Numbered from the stretch's first letter, positions 17,415 to 27,382 are shown. The stretch: DNA of 64,000 nucleotides from CAZXBB01 sp964638815 (GCA_964638815.1 CAZXBB010000319.1:12099-76098); one strand, 5' to 3'. A program made the numbers and translations. Notes: generated by a model not told the origin, from the sequence alone.

Positions 17415-18062
17415 ATGGCAGAGTTCATTGACGAAGCATCGGCACTCGAATCCACGACGGTGGGCGTCTATCGCACCGCCGCGACGGTGAAGGGTGGTCG
17501 GCGGTTCAGCTTCTCGGCGATGGTCGTCGTCGGCGATCGGCGCGGTCGTGTCGGCCTGGGCTACGGCAAGGCCAACCAGGTGCCGCCCGCGATCGAGAAG
17601 GCGCAGAAGGAGGCGAAGCGGCGCATGCGGGCGTACTCGCTGCTCGGCCGCACCATCCCGCACGAGGTCACGGGCACCTTCGGGGCGTGTCGCGTCCGGC
17701 TGATCCCCGCGTCGCCGGGCACGGGCGTGATCGCCGGCGCCGCCGTCCGCGCCCCGCTCGAGATGATCGGCATCCAGGACTGCCTCACCAAGAGCTACGG
17801 ATCGAACAACAGCAAGAACCTCGTGAAGGCCGTGATCGACGGGCTCGACAAGCTCCGGCTGCGGGAGACGGTCGAGGAGCTGCGCGGGATGGAGCTCGAG
17901 CGCACCGACGTCGAGATCGCGATCGAGCGTGGCCAGGCCTTCCTCGGGTCCCCCGGCAGGAAGACCGGACCGGCCGCGGACACGGACACGGACACGGACG
18001 CGGACACGGACACGGAGACAGGGGCCCCGGCCGAAGCCTCCGCGGAGCAGCCCTCCGCGTGA
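17415..18062 (+). CDS. rpsE: 30S ribosomal protein S5 with an acidic repeat tail
   Basis: This encodes 215 residues. Residues 1-175 are normal S5: KGGRRFSFSAMVVVGDRRGR, GYGKANQVPPAIEKAQKEAK, IPHEVTGTFGACRVRLIPAS and GIQDCLTKSYGSNNSKNLVK. S5 is a decoding-fidelity and mRNA helicase protein. The last about 35 residues are an acidic Thr-Asp tail encoded by a gacacg hexamer repeat (about 17976-18020), not part of the S5 fold. There is no rpmD (L30) between this gene and rplO, where it usually lies. Confidence 0.95.
   Translation: MAEFIDEASALESTTVGVYRTAATVKGGRRFSFSAMVVVGDRRGRVGLGYGKANQVPPAIEKAQKEAKRRMRAYSLLGRTIPHEVTGTFGACRVRLIPASPGTGVIAGAAVRAPLEMIGIQDCLTKSYGSNNSKNLVKAVIDGLDKLRLRETVEELRGMELERTDVEIAIERGQAFLGSPGRKTGPAADTDTDTDADTDTETGAPAEASAEQPSA
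17976..18020 (+). repeat. gacacg hexamer microsatellite at the 3' end of rpsE
   Basis: Seven near-identical hexamers encode the Asp-Thr dipeptide run at the S5 C-terminus. Copy-number change would alter tail length in frame. Confidence 0.8.
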
Positions 18063-18093
18063 CGATGCGGACGACTTTGGAGACTTCTTCACC

Positions 18094-18618
18094 ATGATGA
18101 TCCACGAGATCACGGAGCAGGTCGGTCGCTACAAGACGCGCAAACGCGTCGGGCGCGGTCGCTCCAGCGGCGTCGGCAAGACGAGCGGCCGCGGCCACAA
18201 GGGCGCCGGCTCGCGGTCCGGCCACAAGCACCGCGCCTACTTCGAGGGCGGCCAGATGCCGTTCGCGCGTCGCATTCCGAAGCGCGGCTTCACGAACCAC
18301 GACTTCCGCACGCTGTTCCACATCGTGAACCTCAAGTCGATCGACGCCCGCTTCGAGGCGGGGGCCGCGGTGGACGCGGACGCGCTCGTAGCGGCGGGGC
18401 TCATTCGCGACGCCGGGTGCCCGGTGAAAGTGCTCGGCGAGGGCGAGCTGACCAAGAAGATCGACGTGACCGCCGCGAAGTTCTCGGCTTCGGCCCGCGC
18501 GAAGATCGAGGCGGCCGGCGGCACGGTCAACGAACTGGAGAAGGTGAAGTGGACCCGGGCCGCGGCGGGCCCGTCGAAGCGGCGCCCGCAGAAGGCGAAA
18601 CCGGCCAGGTCGAAGTAG
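18094..18618 (+). CDS. rplO: 50S ribosomal protein L15
   Basis: This encodes 174 residues from the ATG at 18094 (the next codon is also ATG). It contains RKRVGRGRSSGVGKTSGRGH, GHKHRAYFEGGQMPFARRIP and KRGFTN. A basic, Ala/Lys-rich C-terminal tail (RRPQKAKPARSK) extends beyond the usual 145-150 residues. L15 is a central 50S assembly protein. Confidence 0.95.
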   Translation: MMIHEITEQVGRYKTRKRVGRGRSSGVGKTSGRGHKGAGSRSGHKHRAYFEGGQMPFARRIPKRGFTNHDFRTLFHIVNLKSIDARFEAGAAVDADALVAAGLIRDAGCPVKVLGEGELTKKIDVTAAKFSASARAKIEAAGGTVNELEKVKWTRAAAGPSKRRPQKAKPARSK

Positions 18619-18646
18619 AAGACCGACGCCCCCGCGAAGGATTGAG

Positions 18647-20065
18647 ATGCTCCAGGCATTCTTGAACATTTTCCGGATCCCCGACCTCAGGAACCGCGTG
18701 CTCTTCACGCTCGGCGTCCTCGTCGTCTACCGGATCGGGTTCTGGATTCCGCTGGCCGGCGTGGACCAGTCCGCGCTCGTCGAGGCGGCGAAGAACGCGT
18801 CGGAGGGGGGAACCGGGTTCGGCAAGATCCTCGACTACGCCGCGATCTTCTCGGGCGGGTCGTTCAGTCAATCGACGATCTTCGGGCTCGGGATCATGCC
18901 GTACATCACGGCGTCGATCATCTTCCAGCTCCTCCAGACTGCGGTTCCGCGGCTCCAGGAGCTGAAGAAGGAAGGCGCGAGCGGCCAGCAGAAGATCACG
19001 GAGTGGACGCGATACGCGACGGTCGCGATGTGTCTCATCCAGTCCGTGATGTGGCTTCGCTTCATGGAGACCTCGGGCATGGTCAAGCCCGAGATCATGG
19101 GCACGAAGGTCTCGCTGCTGTTCTTCTTCCTCGCCGGCGTCACCGGCCTCACCGCCGGCAGCATGTTCCTCATGTGGCTCGGCGAGCAGATCGACAAGTA
19201 CGGCATCGGCAACGGCGTCTCGCTCATCCTGACCGCCGGCATCATCTCGCAGATGCCGAGCGCGGTGATGTGGATCGCCGGCAACTTCGAGCTCAGCACG
19301 CAGGAGGAGGCGGCCATCGGCCCGGCCGGGGTCCTGTTCCTCGTCGCCGCGTTCGTCTTCGTGGTCGCGGGCGCGATCCTCATCACGGTGGCCCAGCGTC
19401 GCATACCGATCCAGCAGGCCCGGCACACCCGCGGGCGGAAGGTCTACGGCGGCGGCAAGCACTACCTGCCGCTGCGCGTGAACCACGCGGGCGTCATGCC
19501 GATCATCTTCGCCAGCTCGCTCATGATCTTCCCGTCGGCCTTCTTCGGCTACCTCAGCACGGCCGCGAACAGCTCGGGCAGCTCCGCGGAATGGTGGATC
19601 GCGACCACCGGATTCCTCAACACGCACTTCCAGATGGGGGCGTATCCCTACATCCTCATCGAGATCGCCCTGATCTACTTCTTCAGCTACTTCTGGACGA
19701 CCGTCGTCTTCAGCCCTGACGACATGGCCAAGCAGCTGCGCGACCACGGCAGCTTCATTCCCGGTCTGCGGCCGGGACCGCGAACGGCGGAGTACCTGGA
19801 GACCGTCGTGGAGCGGATCACCTACGTGGGCGCCGGCTTCCTCGCGATCATCGCGATCATCCCGACGATCGTGAGCAGGCAGATGGGCATCCCGTTCTTC
19901 GTGTCGAGCTTCCTGGGCGGAACCGGGCTCCTGATCGTCGTGAGCGTGGGGCTCGACCTGATCCAGCGTATCGAGGCGAATCTCCTCATGCGGAACTACG
20001 CGGGATTCCTCAGCGGGGGCGAGCAGGGCCGGGCCCCGCGGGTACGGAGCGGAAGAAGGGCATGA
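18647..20065 (+). CDS. secY: protein translocase subunit SecY
   Basis: This encodes 472 residues with about ten transmembrane helices. It has the SecY signatures [20 protein letters not shown] near residue 85, [20 protein letters not shown] near 185, and the [20 protein letters not shown] block near 285. It forms the Sec channel in the inner membrane. It starts 28 bp after rplO, the usual order. No adk or map follows, so the cluster goes directly to infA. Confidence 0.97.
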   Translation: MLQAFLNIFRIPDLRNRVLFTLGVLVVYRIGFWIPLAGVDQSALVEAAKNASEGGTGFGKILDYAAIFSGGSFSQSTIFGLGIMPYITASIIFQLLQTAVPRLQELKKEGASGQQKITEWTRYATVAMCLIQSVMWLRFMETSGMVKPEIMGTKVSLLFFFLAGVTGLTAGSMFLMWLGEQIDKYGIGNGVSLILTAGIISQMPSAVMWIAGNFELSTQEEAAIGPAGVLFLVAAFVFVVAGAILITVAQRRIPIQQARHTRGRKVYGGGKHYLPLRVNHAGVMPIIFASSLMIFPSAFFGYLSTAANSSGSSAEWWIATTGFLNTHFQMGAYPYILIEIALIYFFSYFWTTVVFSPDDMAKQLRDHGSFIPGLRPGPRTAEYLETVVERITYVGAGFLAIIAIIPTIVSRQMGIPFFVSSFLGGTGLLIVVSVGLDLIQRIEANLLMRNYAGFLSGGEQGRAPRVRSGRRA

Positions 20066-20114
20066 CGGCGGCGCCTATGCTTTGCCGCTCAGGGTCGGGG
20101 TAAATCGGAGACGT

Positions 20115-20330
20115 ATGGCGAAAGAGGAAAAAATCTCGCTTGACGCGGAAGTGACGGAAGCGCTGCCGGACGCACGGTTCCGGGTCAAGCTGGACAACGG
20201 CCAGACGATCCTGGCCTACGTGAGCGGGAAGATGCGGAAGTTCTACATCCGCATCCTTCCCGGAGACCGGGTGACGGTGGAGCTGAGCCCGTACGACATG
20301 ACCAAGGGCCGGATCACCTACCGGCACTGA
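20115..20330 (+). CDS. infA: translation initiation factor IF-1
   Basis: This encodes 71 residues, an OB fold. It has [55 protein letters not shown] and [10 protein letters not shown], all typical IF-1. The usual start gives MAKE-type residues at 20115. Confidence 0.96.
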   Translation: MAKEEKISLDAEVTEALPDARFRVKLDNGQTILAYVSGKMRKFYIRILPGDRVTVELSPYDMTKGRITYRH

Positions 20331-20362
20331 CAGAAGCCGACCGACTGACGGAAAGAGCAGCC

Positions 20363-20479
20363 ATGAAGGTTCAAAGCAGCATCAAGCGACGCACGAAGGA
20401 TTGCCAGATCATCATCCGACGCGGCAAGCGCTTCGTGATCAACAAGAAGAATCCCCGCCTCAAGCAGCGTCAAGGCTGA
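20363..20479 (+). CDS. rpmJ: 50S ribosomal protein L36 without zinc ligands
   Basis: This encodes 38 residues, close to the usual 37-38, with [20 protein letters not shown] at the start and [10 protein letters not shown] at the end, which is the L36 C-terminus. The zinc form has C-x2-C-x12-C-x4-H. Only Cys14 is kept here; the other two cysteines and the histidine are Thr, Asn and Leu. This is a C-minus L36, parallel to the C-minus S14 in the same cluster. It lies in its usual place between infA and rpsM. Confidence 0.95.
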   Translation: MKVQSSIKRRTKDCQIIIRRGKRFVINKKNPRLKQRQG

Positions 20480-20548
20480 GAGAGCGGTCGGCTGTCAGCT
20501 TCCCGGCTGGTCAGCTCCCGACTGAAGAAGGCACACTGGAGCACGAGC

Positions 20549-20923
20549 ATGCCCCGTATCGCAGGCGTCGACATCCCCGAGCGGAAGAAGATCCGCTTCG
20601 CCCTCCGCTACATCTACGGGATCGGCCCGAAGTTCGCGGACAACATCCTTGCCGAGGCGGGGGTCGATCCGGACAGGAAGGCGAGCGAACTCTCCGACCA
20701 GGACGTCACGCAGATCGCGACGGTCATCGACGCGAACTACATCGTCGAGGGGGCGCTTCGCCGCCAGGTGCAGCAGAACATTCAGCGGCTGCGCGACATC
20801 CGGACCTACCGGGGCGAGCGTCACCGCAAGGGGCTGCCCGTCCGCGGCCAGCGCACCAAGTGCAACGCGCGCACCCGCAAGGGACGGAGGAAGACGGTCG
20901 CCGGCAAGAAGGGCGTGAAGTAA
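20549..20923 (+). CDS. rpsM: 30S ribosomal protein S13
   Basis: This encodes 124 residues. It has [40 protein letters not shown] and the helix-turn [21 protein letters not shown]13 contacts the P-site tRNA. The TAA is followed directly by the rpsK ATG. Confidence 0.97.
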   Translation: MPRIAGVDIPERKKIRFALRYIYGIGPKFADNILAEAGVDPDRKASELSDQDVTQIATVIDANYIVEGALRRQVQQNIQRLRDIRTYRGERHRKGLPVRGQRTKCNARTRKGRRKTVAGKKGVK

Positions 20924-21295
20924 ATGGCCAAGAAGAAGATCCGAAAGAACGTCATTCGCGGGATCGCCCACGTCAAGGCGACGTTCAACAACACGATCAT
21001 CACGATCACCGACATCAACGGCGAGACCCTCTGCTGGGACTCCGCCGGCACCGTCGGCTTCAAGGGGGCCCGCAAGGCCACGCCGTTCGCCGCCACCCGC
21101 GCCGCAGAGAAGTGCGCCGCGAAGGCGAAGCGCATGGGCATGCGCGAGATCGAGGTTCACGTGAAGGGGCCGGGGTCGGGCCGCGAGTCGGCCGTGACCG
21201 CGCTCCAGAACAACGGCCTGAACATCACGGCGGTGGAGGACCACACGCCGATCCCGCACAACGGTTGTCGCCCCCGGAAGAAGCGGCGCGTCTGA
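20924..21295 (+). CDS. rpsK: 30S ribosomal protein S11
   Basis: This encodes 123 residues. It has [20 protein letters not shown], then [20 protein letters not shown] and [20 protein letters not shown], ending in [12 protein letters not shown]11 lines the mRNA exit platform. There is no rpsD after it; the next gene is rpoA. Confidence 0.97.
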   Translation: MAKKKIRKNVIRGIAHVKATFNNTIITITDINGETLCWDSAGTVGFKGARKATPFAATRAAEKCAAKAKRMGMREIEVHVKGPGSGRESAVTALQNNGLNITAVEDHTPIPHNGCRPRKKRRV

Positions 21296-21413
21296 GCATG
21301 TACTCTTCGCGGGAAAGCAGGGGTCACGGATCGCTCAGCAGGATCCGCCGACACCCGATACCCCGCGGAGTTCCTGGTTCCTTCAGGTTCTGCTGAAATC
21401 GGAGTTTACGGCT

Positions 21414-22415
21414 ATGCACGTTCGCTGGCGAGGTCTCGAGCTGCCCGCGCGGGTCGAGGTGGAAGAATCATCGAAGACCGATTCGTTCTCGCGGTTCATC
21501 ATCGAGCCGTTCGAGCGGGGTTTCGGCACGACGATCGGCAACAGCCTTCGTCGGATCCTCCTGTCGAGCGTCGAGGGCGCGGCGGTCGTCACCGTGCGCA
21601 TCGACGGCGTCGAGCACGAGTTCTCGACGATTCCCGGCGTCATGGAAGACGTCACCGACATCATCCTCAACATCAAGGGCCTTGTCGTCAGCCTCGACGC
21701 GGACGAGCCGAAGGTGATGCGTCTCGCCGCGACCGGTCCCGGCGAGGTCACCGCCGATCTCATCGAGGCCGACACCGCCGTCACGATCCACAACCCCACG
21801 CACGTCATCGCGACGCTCACCGACGAGGTCGACTTCGAGTGCGAGATGACGGTCGCCAAGGGCCGCGGCTACCAGCCCGCCGCGGAGCAGTACGCATCGC
21901 GCGACGAGCAGGTGATCGGCGAGATGCCGATCGACGCGGTCTTCAGCCCGGTCCGCCGCGTGCGGTACCGCGTCGAGGACACGCGTATCGGTCAGAAGAC
22001 GAACTACGACAAGCTCATCATGGACCTGTGGACGAACGGCACGGCGTCGCCGGAGCTGATCCTCGTCGAAGCGGCGAAGATCCTCCGCAAGCACCTCAAC
22101 CCGTTCGTCCAGTACTTCGAGATCGGCGCCACGCAGGTCTCACCCGAGGCGAGTGCCGCCGCCAGCGTCGATGAGGACCTGATCCGCAAGCTCAACATGC
22201 GGCTCACGGATCTCGACATGTCGGTGCGGGCGTCGAACTGCCTCGAATCGGCGGAGATCCGCACCGTCGCCCAGCTCGTTCAGAAGGACGAGCCCGAGCT
22301 GCTGACCGTGCGCAGCTTCGGCAAGACCTCGCTCCGCGAGGTGAAGCGGCGTCTCGAGGAGCTCGGGCTCACGCTCGGCATGAAGCTCCCGGAAGGCTAC
22401 CAGTCCCCGAATTGA
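21414..22415 (+). CDS. rpoA: DNA-directed RNA polymerase subunit alpha
   Basis: This encodes 333 residues. The N-terminal domain has FIIEPFERGFGTTIGNSLRR and ILLSSVEGAAVVTVRIDGVE, and the GTNEFSTI-type HEFSTIPGVMED follows. The C-terminal domain (from about residue 250) has SVRASNCLESAEIRTVAQL and FGKTSLREVKRRLEELGLTL, which contact UP elements and activators. Normal length. The 118-bp gap before it holds no gene. Confidence 0.97.
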   Translation: MHVRWRGLELPARVEVEESSKTDSFSRFIIEPFERGFGTTIGNSLRRILLSSVEGAAVVTVRIDGVEHEFSTIPGVMEDVTDIILNIKGLVVSLDADEPKVMRLAATGPGEVTADLIEADTAVTIHNPTHVIATLTDEVDFECEMTVAKGRGYQPAAEQYASRDEQVIGEMPIDAVFSPVRRVRYRVEDTRIGQKTNYDKLIMDLWTNGTASPELILVEAAKILRKHLNPFVQYFEIGATQVSPEASAAASVDEDLIRKLNMRLTDLDMSVRASNCLESAEIRTVAQLVQKDEPELLTVRSFGKTSLREVKRRLEELGLTLGMKLPEGYQSPN

Positions 22416-22483
22416 ACGCCACGCAGTCCCCCGATCCCCTCACCTCAAGCCTCTCAGTCTCTCAGCCCCTGCGGATAGAAGCC

Positions 22484-23179
22484 ATGCGTCACCGAATCTC
22501 AGGCAAGCAACTCTGTCGTGACAGCGAGCACCGGCGCGCGATGCTGCGCAATCTCGCCGCCGGCGTCTTCGAGCACGGGGAGATCGAGACCACGCTTCCG
22601 AAGGCGAAGGCCGTGCAGCCGTTCGTGGAGAAGATCATCACCACCGCGAAGAAGGGCACGTTCAGCGCGCGTCGCCAGATCGAGTCGCGGCTGACCGATC
22701 GCAAGATCCACGCGTGGGTCGCGGATCCGAACGTGCCCGATTCCCGGAAGGACAATCCTTACTTCGAGCTGCCCTCCGAGAGCGACATCGAGTTCAACCG
22801 GTTCGGCGAGGTGCGCAAGGCCCCGCGTCTCGTGCAGCACGTGATGACGAAGATCGCGCCGATGTTCGAGGATCGCGACGGCGGCTACACGCGGATCATC
22901 AAGACCGGCCGGCACCGGCTCGGTGACGGGGCCGACCTCGTCATCCTCCAGCTCGTCGGGCAGGAGGACGGTCCGGAGATCGGCGGCGGCACGTCGACGC
23001 GGCGGCAGCAGGCCGATCGGCGCGCCGCCTACGCCGCGCAGGCCCGCAAGGGGATGGCGGGAGGCGGCGCGGGCGCCGCGAGAGCGGAGGCCCCGGAGCC
23101 GCCCGCCGCCGAGGACGCCGAAGCGGCCCAGGTGGACGATGCGCCCGCTCCGGAGAGTGAAGCGAAGGCCGACGAGTAG
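22484..23179 (+). CDS. rplQ: 50S ribosomal protein L17 with a long C-terminal extension
   Basis: This encodes 231 residues, about 110 more than E. coli L17. Residues 1-115 plus a later strand are L17: MRHRISGKQLCRDSEHRRAM, LRNLAAGVFEHGEIETTLPK and the GYTRIIKTGRHRLGDGADLV block. An insertion near residues 80-100 and an Ala/Glu/Asp-rich tail after about 165 are extra. It is the last gene of the ribosomal cluster. Its stop overlaps a TAGAAT hexamer (23177-23182), and the hybrid kinase starts 36 bp later. Confidence 0.94.
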   Translation: MRHRISGKQLCRDSEHRRAMLRNLAAGVFEHGEIETTLPKAKAVQPFVEKIITTAKKGTFSARRQIESRLTDRKIHAWVADPNVPDSRKDNPYFELPSESDIEFNRFGEVRKAPRLVQHVMTKIAPMFEDRDGGYTRIIKTGRHRLGDGADLVILQLVGQEDGPEIGGGTSTRRQQADRRAAYAAQARKGMAGGGAGAARAEAPEPPAAEDAEAAQVDDAPAPESEAKADE

Positions 23180-23182
23180 AAT
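23177..23182 (+). promoter_or_regulatory. -10 hexamer TAGAAT before the hybrid kinase
   Basis: TAGAAT overlaps the rplQ stop codon and ends 33 nt before the ATG at 23216. A ggag ribosome site is present, so a leadered kinase transcript independent of the ribosomal cluster is possible. No -35 is seen. Confidence 0.3.
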
Positions 23183-23215
23183 CAGCCGGCCTCAACGACC
23201 TCCCCGGAGCCTGGC

Positions 23216-25900
23216 ATGCGGAGGATCGTCCCGGATTGGCTGTTCCCCGGCGAGTCGCGTCTCGGTGACGAGACGTCGCACCATGCCCGACGCGCCGCCG
23301 CGTTCTGCGTGGCGATGATCGTCTGGGTTCCGGTCTTCGCCGTCCTCTACCTGTTCCTCGGATCGTCAAAGTGCGCGATCGTCGTCGCCGCGGGGGGCGT
23401 CGTCGCCGGGATCGTGATGTGGGTGCTGCGCGTGACGCGCTCGGCGGCGCTCACCGGCAACCTCCTCGCGGGGGACGTCTTCGTCGTGCTGCTCGCCCTC
23501 GCCTCGCTCACCGGCGGGATCGGTGCGCCGGCCGCGATGTGGTTCATCACCATCCCGATCATTGCGATCATGCTCAGCGGTCTGCGCGCGGGGCTGACGT
23601 GGCTCGGGCTCTGCCTCGTGGCGGCCACGGTTTTCTACGTCCTCGAGAGCCGCGGGGTCGAGCTGCCGCAGGAGCTGGACGCGCGGGGGCTCCAGGTCCT
23701 CCGGGCGGCGGGCTTCGCCGGGCTCCTCACCTGCACGTTCGTGCTGACCGGGATCTTCTATCTCAGCGAGTCCGAGGCGCTGCGGTGGGTCGTGCGCGCG
23801 AGACGCGAGACGGAGGCCGCGAATGAGGAGCTCGAGGCCGCGAACCGCGTCGCCCAGGCCGCGAACCGCGCGAAGAGCGAGTTCCTCGCGAACATGAGCC
23901 ACGAGGTCCGCACGCCGATGAACGGCATCATCGGAATGACGGAGCTGGCGCTCGCGACCGATCTCGATCCGGCCCAGCAGGAGTACCTCGAATCGGTCAA
24001 GCAATCGGCCGACTCGCTGCTTCACATCATCAACCAGATCCTCGACTTCTCCAAGATCGAAGCAGGCAAGCTCGACCTGGAGATGACGAACTTCAACCTC
24101 CGCGATCTCGTGGACCGCACGGTCCAGTCGCTCGCCTACCGCGCGCACCGGAAGGACCTCGAGCTGACTTGCCACATCCTGCCGGAAGTGCCCGCGATGA
24201 TCACGGGCGACCCCGTGCGTCTCCAGCAGGTCATCACGAACCTCGTCACGAACGCGATCAAGTTCACCGACGCCGGCCAGGTCATCGTGCGGGTCCGACC
24301 CGAAGGCGCGGTCGATCGGCGTGTTGACCTGCACGTCTCGGTCTCGGATACGGGGATCGGCGTCCCGCCCGGGAAGCAGTCGTCGATCTTTGACGCCTTC
24401 GAGCAGGCGGACACCTCGACCACGCGGCGATACGGCGGCACCGGGCTCGGGCTCGCGATCTCGGCGCACCTGGTGGAGCTCATGCACGGACGCATGTGGC
24501 TCGATAGCGAAGTGGGGCGGGGCAGCGTCTTTCACTTCACGGCCCGTTTCGGCGTGGTCGCGCGTGGCGACGAAACGCCGGATACCGGTCTCGTCGAGCT
24601 CCAGGGCCTGCGCGTGCTCATCATCGACGACAACGCGACCAACCGGCGCGTCCTCGACGAGATGCTCACCTCGTGGGGGCTGGCCCCGACGACCGCCGCC
24701 GATGCGAACTCGGCGCTCGCGAGCATGCTGAAGCACGCGAAGGACGGAACACCCTTCGGGCTCCTGCTCGTCGACCTCCACATGCCCGACGTCGACGGCT
24801 TCACGCTCGTCGAGTGGGTTCGCGACCGGCCGGAGATCGCCGACGTGGCCGTCATCTTCGTCTCGTCGGCGCGCACGACCGGCAACATCGCGCGCGGTCG
24901 CCGGCTGAACGTCGCATCGCAGCTCACCAAGCCGGTGCGGCGGGCAGCCCTCGCCGAGGCCATCCCGGAGGCCGTGCGCGGCTCCAGCGAGGCGAAGCCG
25001 AAGGCTCGGGCCGGGCCCCGCCGCCTGCCCGAGGAGCCGATGCGCGTCCTGCTCGCGGAGGACAACGCGGTCAACCAGCGATTCATCGTCCTCGCGCTCG
25101 AGAAGCGCGGTCACACGATGGTCGTGGCCGACAACGGGCGCGAGGCGCTCGCCGCGCTCGAGCGCGAGCCCGTCGATCTCGTCCTGATGGACGTCCAGAT
25201 GCCGGTGATGGACGGCCTCGAGGCGACGGCGGCCATCCGCGCGCGGGAGCAGAGGACCGGCACGCACCTGCCGATCATCGCGCTCACTGCGCACGCGATG
25301 AAGGGTGACCGCGAGCGCTGTCTCGCGGCGGGAATGGACGACTTCGTATCGAAGCCGATCGACATGCCCGCGTTGCTCGCGGCGATGCACAACGCGGTGA
25401 TGATGGGGGCGGGCGACGCCGGCGCGGGCGGAAGCGCGACCGCGACCGCGAGCGAGACCGCGAGCGAGACCGAGACCGCGACCGAGACCGAGACCGCGAC
25501 CGAGACCGCGACCGCGACCGAGACCGCGAGCGAGACCGAATCCGGGTCGCCATCCGTGCGCCCGTTCACCGCGGCCGATCTCGTCGCGCGCTGCGAAGGC
25601 GACACGGACCTCGCGCGGTCGCTCGCCGGGGTCTTTCTCGACGACGACGGTCCGCGCATCCTAGCGGAGATCGAGAACGCGGTCCTGGCCCGCGACCGGG
25701 AGGAGATCCGCCGCTCCGCCCACGCGCTGAAGGGCGCAGTCGGCGAGATGGGCGCGCAGGCGGCGTTCGAGGCGAGCCGGGCGCTCGAGGAGGTCGGGCT
25801 GAACGGCGATCTCGCCGAAGTCGACGCGCGGCACGCGGAAGTCAACCGCGAGGTGGACGCGGTCGTCGAGGCACTCTCCGAGTTGCTGGCACGCGGTTGA
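23216..25900 (+). CDS. hybrid sensor histidine kinase (membrane-HisKA-HATPase-REC-REC-HPt)
   Basis: This encodes 894 residues. Residues about 20-190 hold six hydrophobic segments and no extracytoplasmic sensor domain, so it may sense within the membrane. A coiled-coil linker precedes HisKA with [15 protein letters not shown] (phospho-His about 229). HATPase has the N box with [11 protein letters not shown] and GTGLGLAIS. Two receiver domains follow: [13 protein letters not shown] (Asp about 520) and [13 protein letters not shown] (Asp about 659). A Thr/Glu/Ala repeat linker then leads to an HPt domain with [14 protein letters not shown] (His about 836). The phosphorelay is H-D-(D)-H. The next gene is a REC-domain output protein, which is a plausible final target; this pairing is inferred from position. 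Confidence 0.93.
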   Translation: MRRIVPDWLFPGESRLGDETSHHARRAAAFCVAMIVWVPVFAVLYLFLGSSKCAIVVAAGGVVAGIVMWVLRVTRSAALTGNLLAGDVFVVLLALASLTGGIGAPAAMWFITIPIIAIMLSGLRAGLTWLGLCLVAATVFYVLESRGVELPQELDARGLQVLRAAGFAGLLTCTFVLTGIFYLSESEALRWVVRARRETEAANEELEAANRVAQAANRAKSEFLANMSHEVRTPMNGIIGMTELALATDLDPAQQEYLESVKQSADSLLHIINQILDFSKIEAGKLDLEMTNFNLRDLVDRTVQSLAYRAHRKDLELTCHILPEVPAMITGDPVRLQQVITNLVTNAIKFTDAGQVIVRVRPEGAVDRRVDLHVSVSDTGIGVPPGKQSSIFDAFEQADTSTTRRYGGTGLGLAISAHLVELMHGRMWLDSEVGRGSVFHFTARFGVVARGDETPDTGLVELQGLRVLIIDDNATNRRVLDEMLTSWGLAPTTAADANSALASMLKHAKDGTPFGLLLVDLHMPDVDGFTLVEWVRDRPEIADVAVIFVSSARTTGNIARGRRLNVASQLTKPVRRAALAEAIPEAVRGSSEAKPKARAGPRRLPEEPMRVLLAEDNAVNQRFIVLALEKRGHTMVVADNGREALAALEREPVDLVLMDVQMPVMDGLEATAAIRAREQRTGTHLPIIALTAHAMKGDRERCLAAGMDDFVSKPIDMPALLAAMHNAVMMGAGDAGAGGSATATASETASETETATETETATETATATETASETESGSPSVRPFTAADLVARCEGDTDLARSLAGVFLDDDGPRILAEIENAVLARDREEIRRSAHALKGAVGEMGAQAAFEASRALEEVGLNGDLAEVDARHAEVNREVDAVVEALSELLARG
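25431..25545 (+). repeat. gcgacc/gagacc hexamer repeat in the kinase linker
   Basis: About 19 hexamers encode an Ala-Thr/Glu-Thr run between the second receiver and the HPt domain. The period is a multiple of three, so length variation would be in frame. Confidence 0.85.
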
Positions 25901-25953
25901 CGCCGCTTCCGCGGCCGTCGCCCCCGTTCGGAGCGCCGGCGTCCGCGTCGTGT

Positions 25954-25959
25954 TAGACT
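25954..25959 (+). promoter_or_regulatory. extended -10 (TGT-TAGACT) before the REC-MBL gene
   Basis: TGtTAGACT is an extended -10 ending 31 nt before the ATG at 25991. A Shine-Dalgarno-like aagg is present before the start, so the mRNA is probably leadered. Confidence 0.45.
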
Positions 25960-25990
25960 CTCGACCGGCTCCTGCGGATCCTCCAAGGCC

Positions 25991-27334
25991 ATGGCCGAAA
26001 CCCAGTCATCCCGGCGCCGCGTCCTGGTCGCGGAAGACGTCAAGGTCATCTCCCGCGCGATCCGGAACGCGCTCGACCAGCGCGGCTACGCTACGGCCGT
26101 CGCCGGCGACGGCGAAGAATGTCTCGAGAAGGTCGAGGCGTTCGACCCGGAGCTGATCATCCTCGACCTCATGATGCCGAAGATCCACGGCATCGACGTC
26201 CTGAAGCAGCTCAAGTCATGCGACGCGACGAGCGGCATCGGAGTGATCGTCTGCACGTCGAAGGACTTCAAGACCGAGCTCTCGACCCTCCACGACCTCG
26301 GCGTCGATGACATCATCGTGAAGCCGTTCGAGCGGGACGACCTGCTCGTGAAGGTCGAGCGTTACTTCGCCGGCAACGGCCGGCTGGACACGGGCGCTGC
26401 GTACCTTCGGTCGAACCTTCCGCTGAGCGGCCCGGTGTTCGATCACGAGTTCGACACGGCCCTCGCCCGCTACTACCTGTGGGGGACGCGCGGGTCGATT
26501 CCCGTGACCGAGCCGCAGTACATCCGGCATGGCGGCAACACGTCGTGCATGGACCTGACGGTCGGCGACGAGTACATCATCTTCGACGCCGGCTCGGGCA
26601 TCCGGAACCTCGGGCAGGTGCTGCTCGCGCACGGACCGCGCCGGGTGCACCTCTTCATCACGCACACGCACTGGGATCACATCCAGGGCTTCCCGTTCTT
26701 CGCGCCCGCGTTCGCACCCGGGTTCGAGATCACGATCTACGGAGAGCGCGGCTTCGGAAAGGATCTCGAGAGTCTGTTCCGCGGGCAGCTCGACCGCGAC
26801 TACTTCCCGGTGCAGATGGAGGACATGCGGGCCAAGCTCGACTTCCGCTACCTGGGAAGCGAGCCGATCCGGATCGGCGACGCGACGGTGTCGTGGACGT
26901 TCACGCAGCACCCCGGCGCGACCGTGGGATACCTCGTCGAGGCGGACGGCAAGCGTCTCGCATACGTCCCCGACAACGAGTTCCTGAAGGGCTACACCGG
27001 CTCGCCGTTCGACGTCAAGCGGGACAGCGAGCTCACGGGGATCTACGGGCCCCTCGTCGATTTCCTCCAGGGGGTCGACGTGCTGCTGCACGAGGCGCAG
27101 TACACCGCGAAGGAGTACCTCACGAAGGTCGGCTGGGGTCACTGCTCCGTGCCGAACGCCTGCGCCCTCGCGAAGCTCACCCGACCCAGACGCTGGATCG
27201 TGATCCATCACGAGCCGTCCCACCCGGACAACTTCCTCCAGGTGAAGATGAACATGACCCGGCAGCTCCTCGATCGGCTCGAGTGCGATTGCGAGCTGCT
27301 GCACGGTTACGACGGGATGTTCGCGAATCTTTAA
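25991..27334 (+). CDS. response regulator fused to a metallo-beta-lactamase-fold domain
   Basis: This encodes 447 residues. Residues 1-125 are a receiver domain: VLVAEDVKVISR, LIILDLMMPKIHG with phospho-acceptor Asp59, and IIVKPFERDDLLVKV with the conserved Lys. From about residue 155 an MBL fold follows: WGTRGSIPVTEPQYIRHGGN, DAGSGIRNLG, and the metal site ITHTHWDHIQG with His225, His227, Asp229 and His230. HEAQYT, then GHCSVPNACALAKL and IHHEPSHPDNF supply the later ligands. The MBL part resembles phosphodiesterase-type MBL proteins of the MTH1203/PhnP/RNase Z neighbourhood, suggesting a phosphorylation-gated hydrolase, substrate unknown. It lies 90 bp after the hybrid kinase. Confidence 0.9.
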   Translation: MAETQSSRRRVLVAEDVKVISRAIRNALDQRGYATAVAGDGEECLEKVEAFDPELIILDLMMPKIHGIDVLKQLKSCDATSGIGVIVCTSKDFKTELSTLHDLGVDDIIVKPFERDDLLVKVERYFAGNGRLDTGAAYLRSNLPLSGPVFDHEFDTALARYYLWGTRGSIPVTEPQYIRHGGNTSCMDLTVGDEYIIFDAGSGIRNLGQVLLAHGPRRVHLFITHTHWDHIQGFPFFAPAFAPGFEITIYGERGFGKDLESLFRGQLDRDYFPVQMEDMRAKLDFRYLGSEPIRIGDATVSWTFTQHPGATVGYLVEADGKRLAYVPDNEFLKGYTGSPFDVKRDSELTGIYGPLVDFLQGVDVLLHEAQYTAKEYLTKVGWGHCSVPNACALAKLTRPRRWIVIHHEPSHPDNFLQVKMNMTRQLLDRLECDCELLHGYDGMFANL

Positions 27335-27382
27335 GGCGCGCTCGGCGGCGGATCGCCTGAGTCGGCCCTTCGGGCGCCGCGG

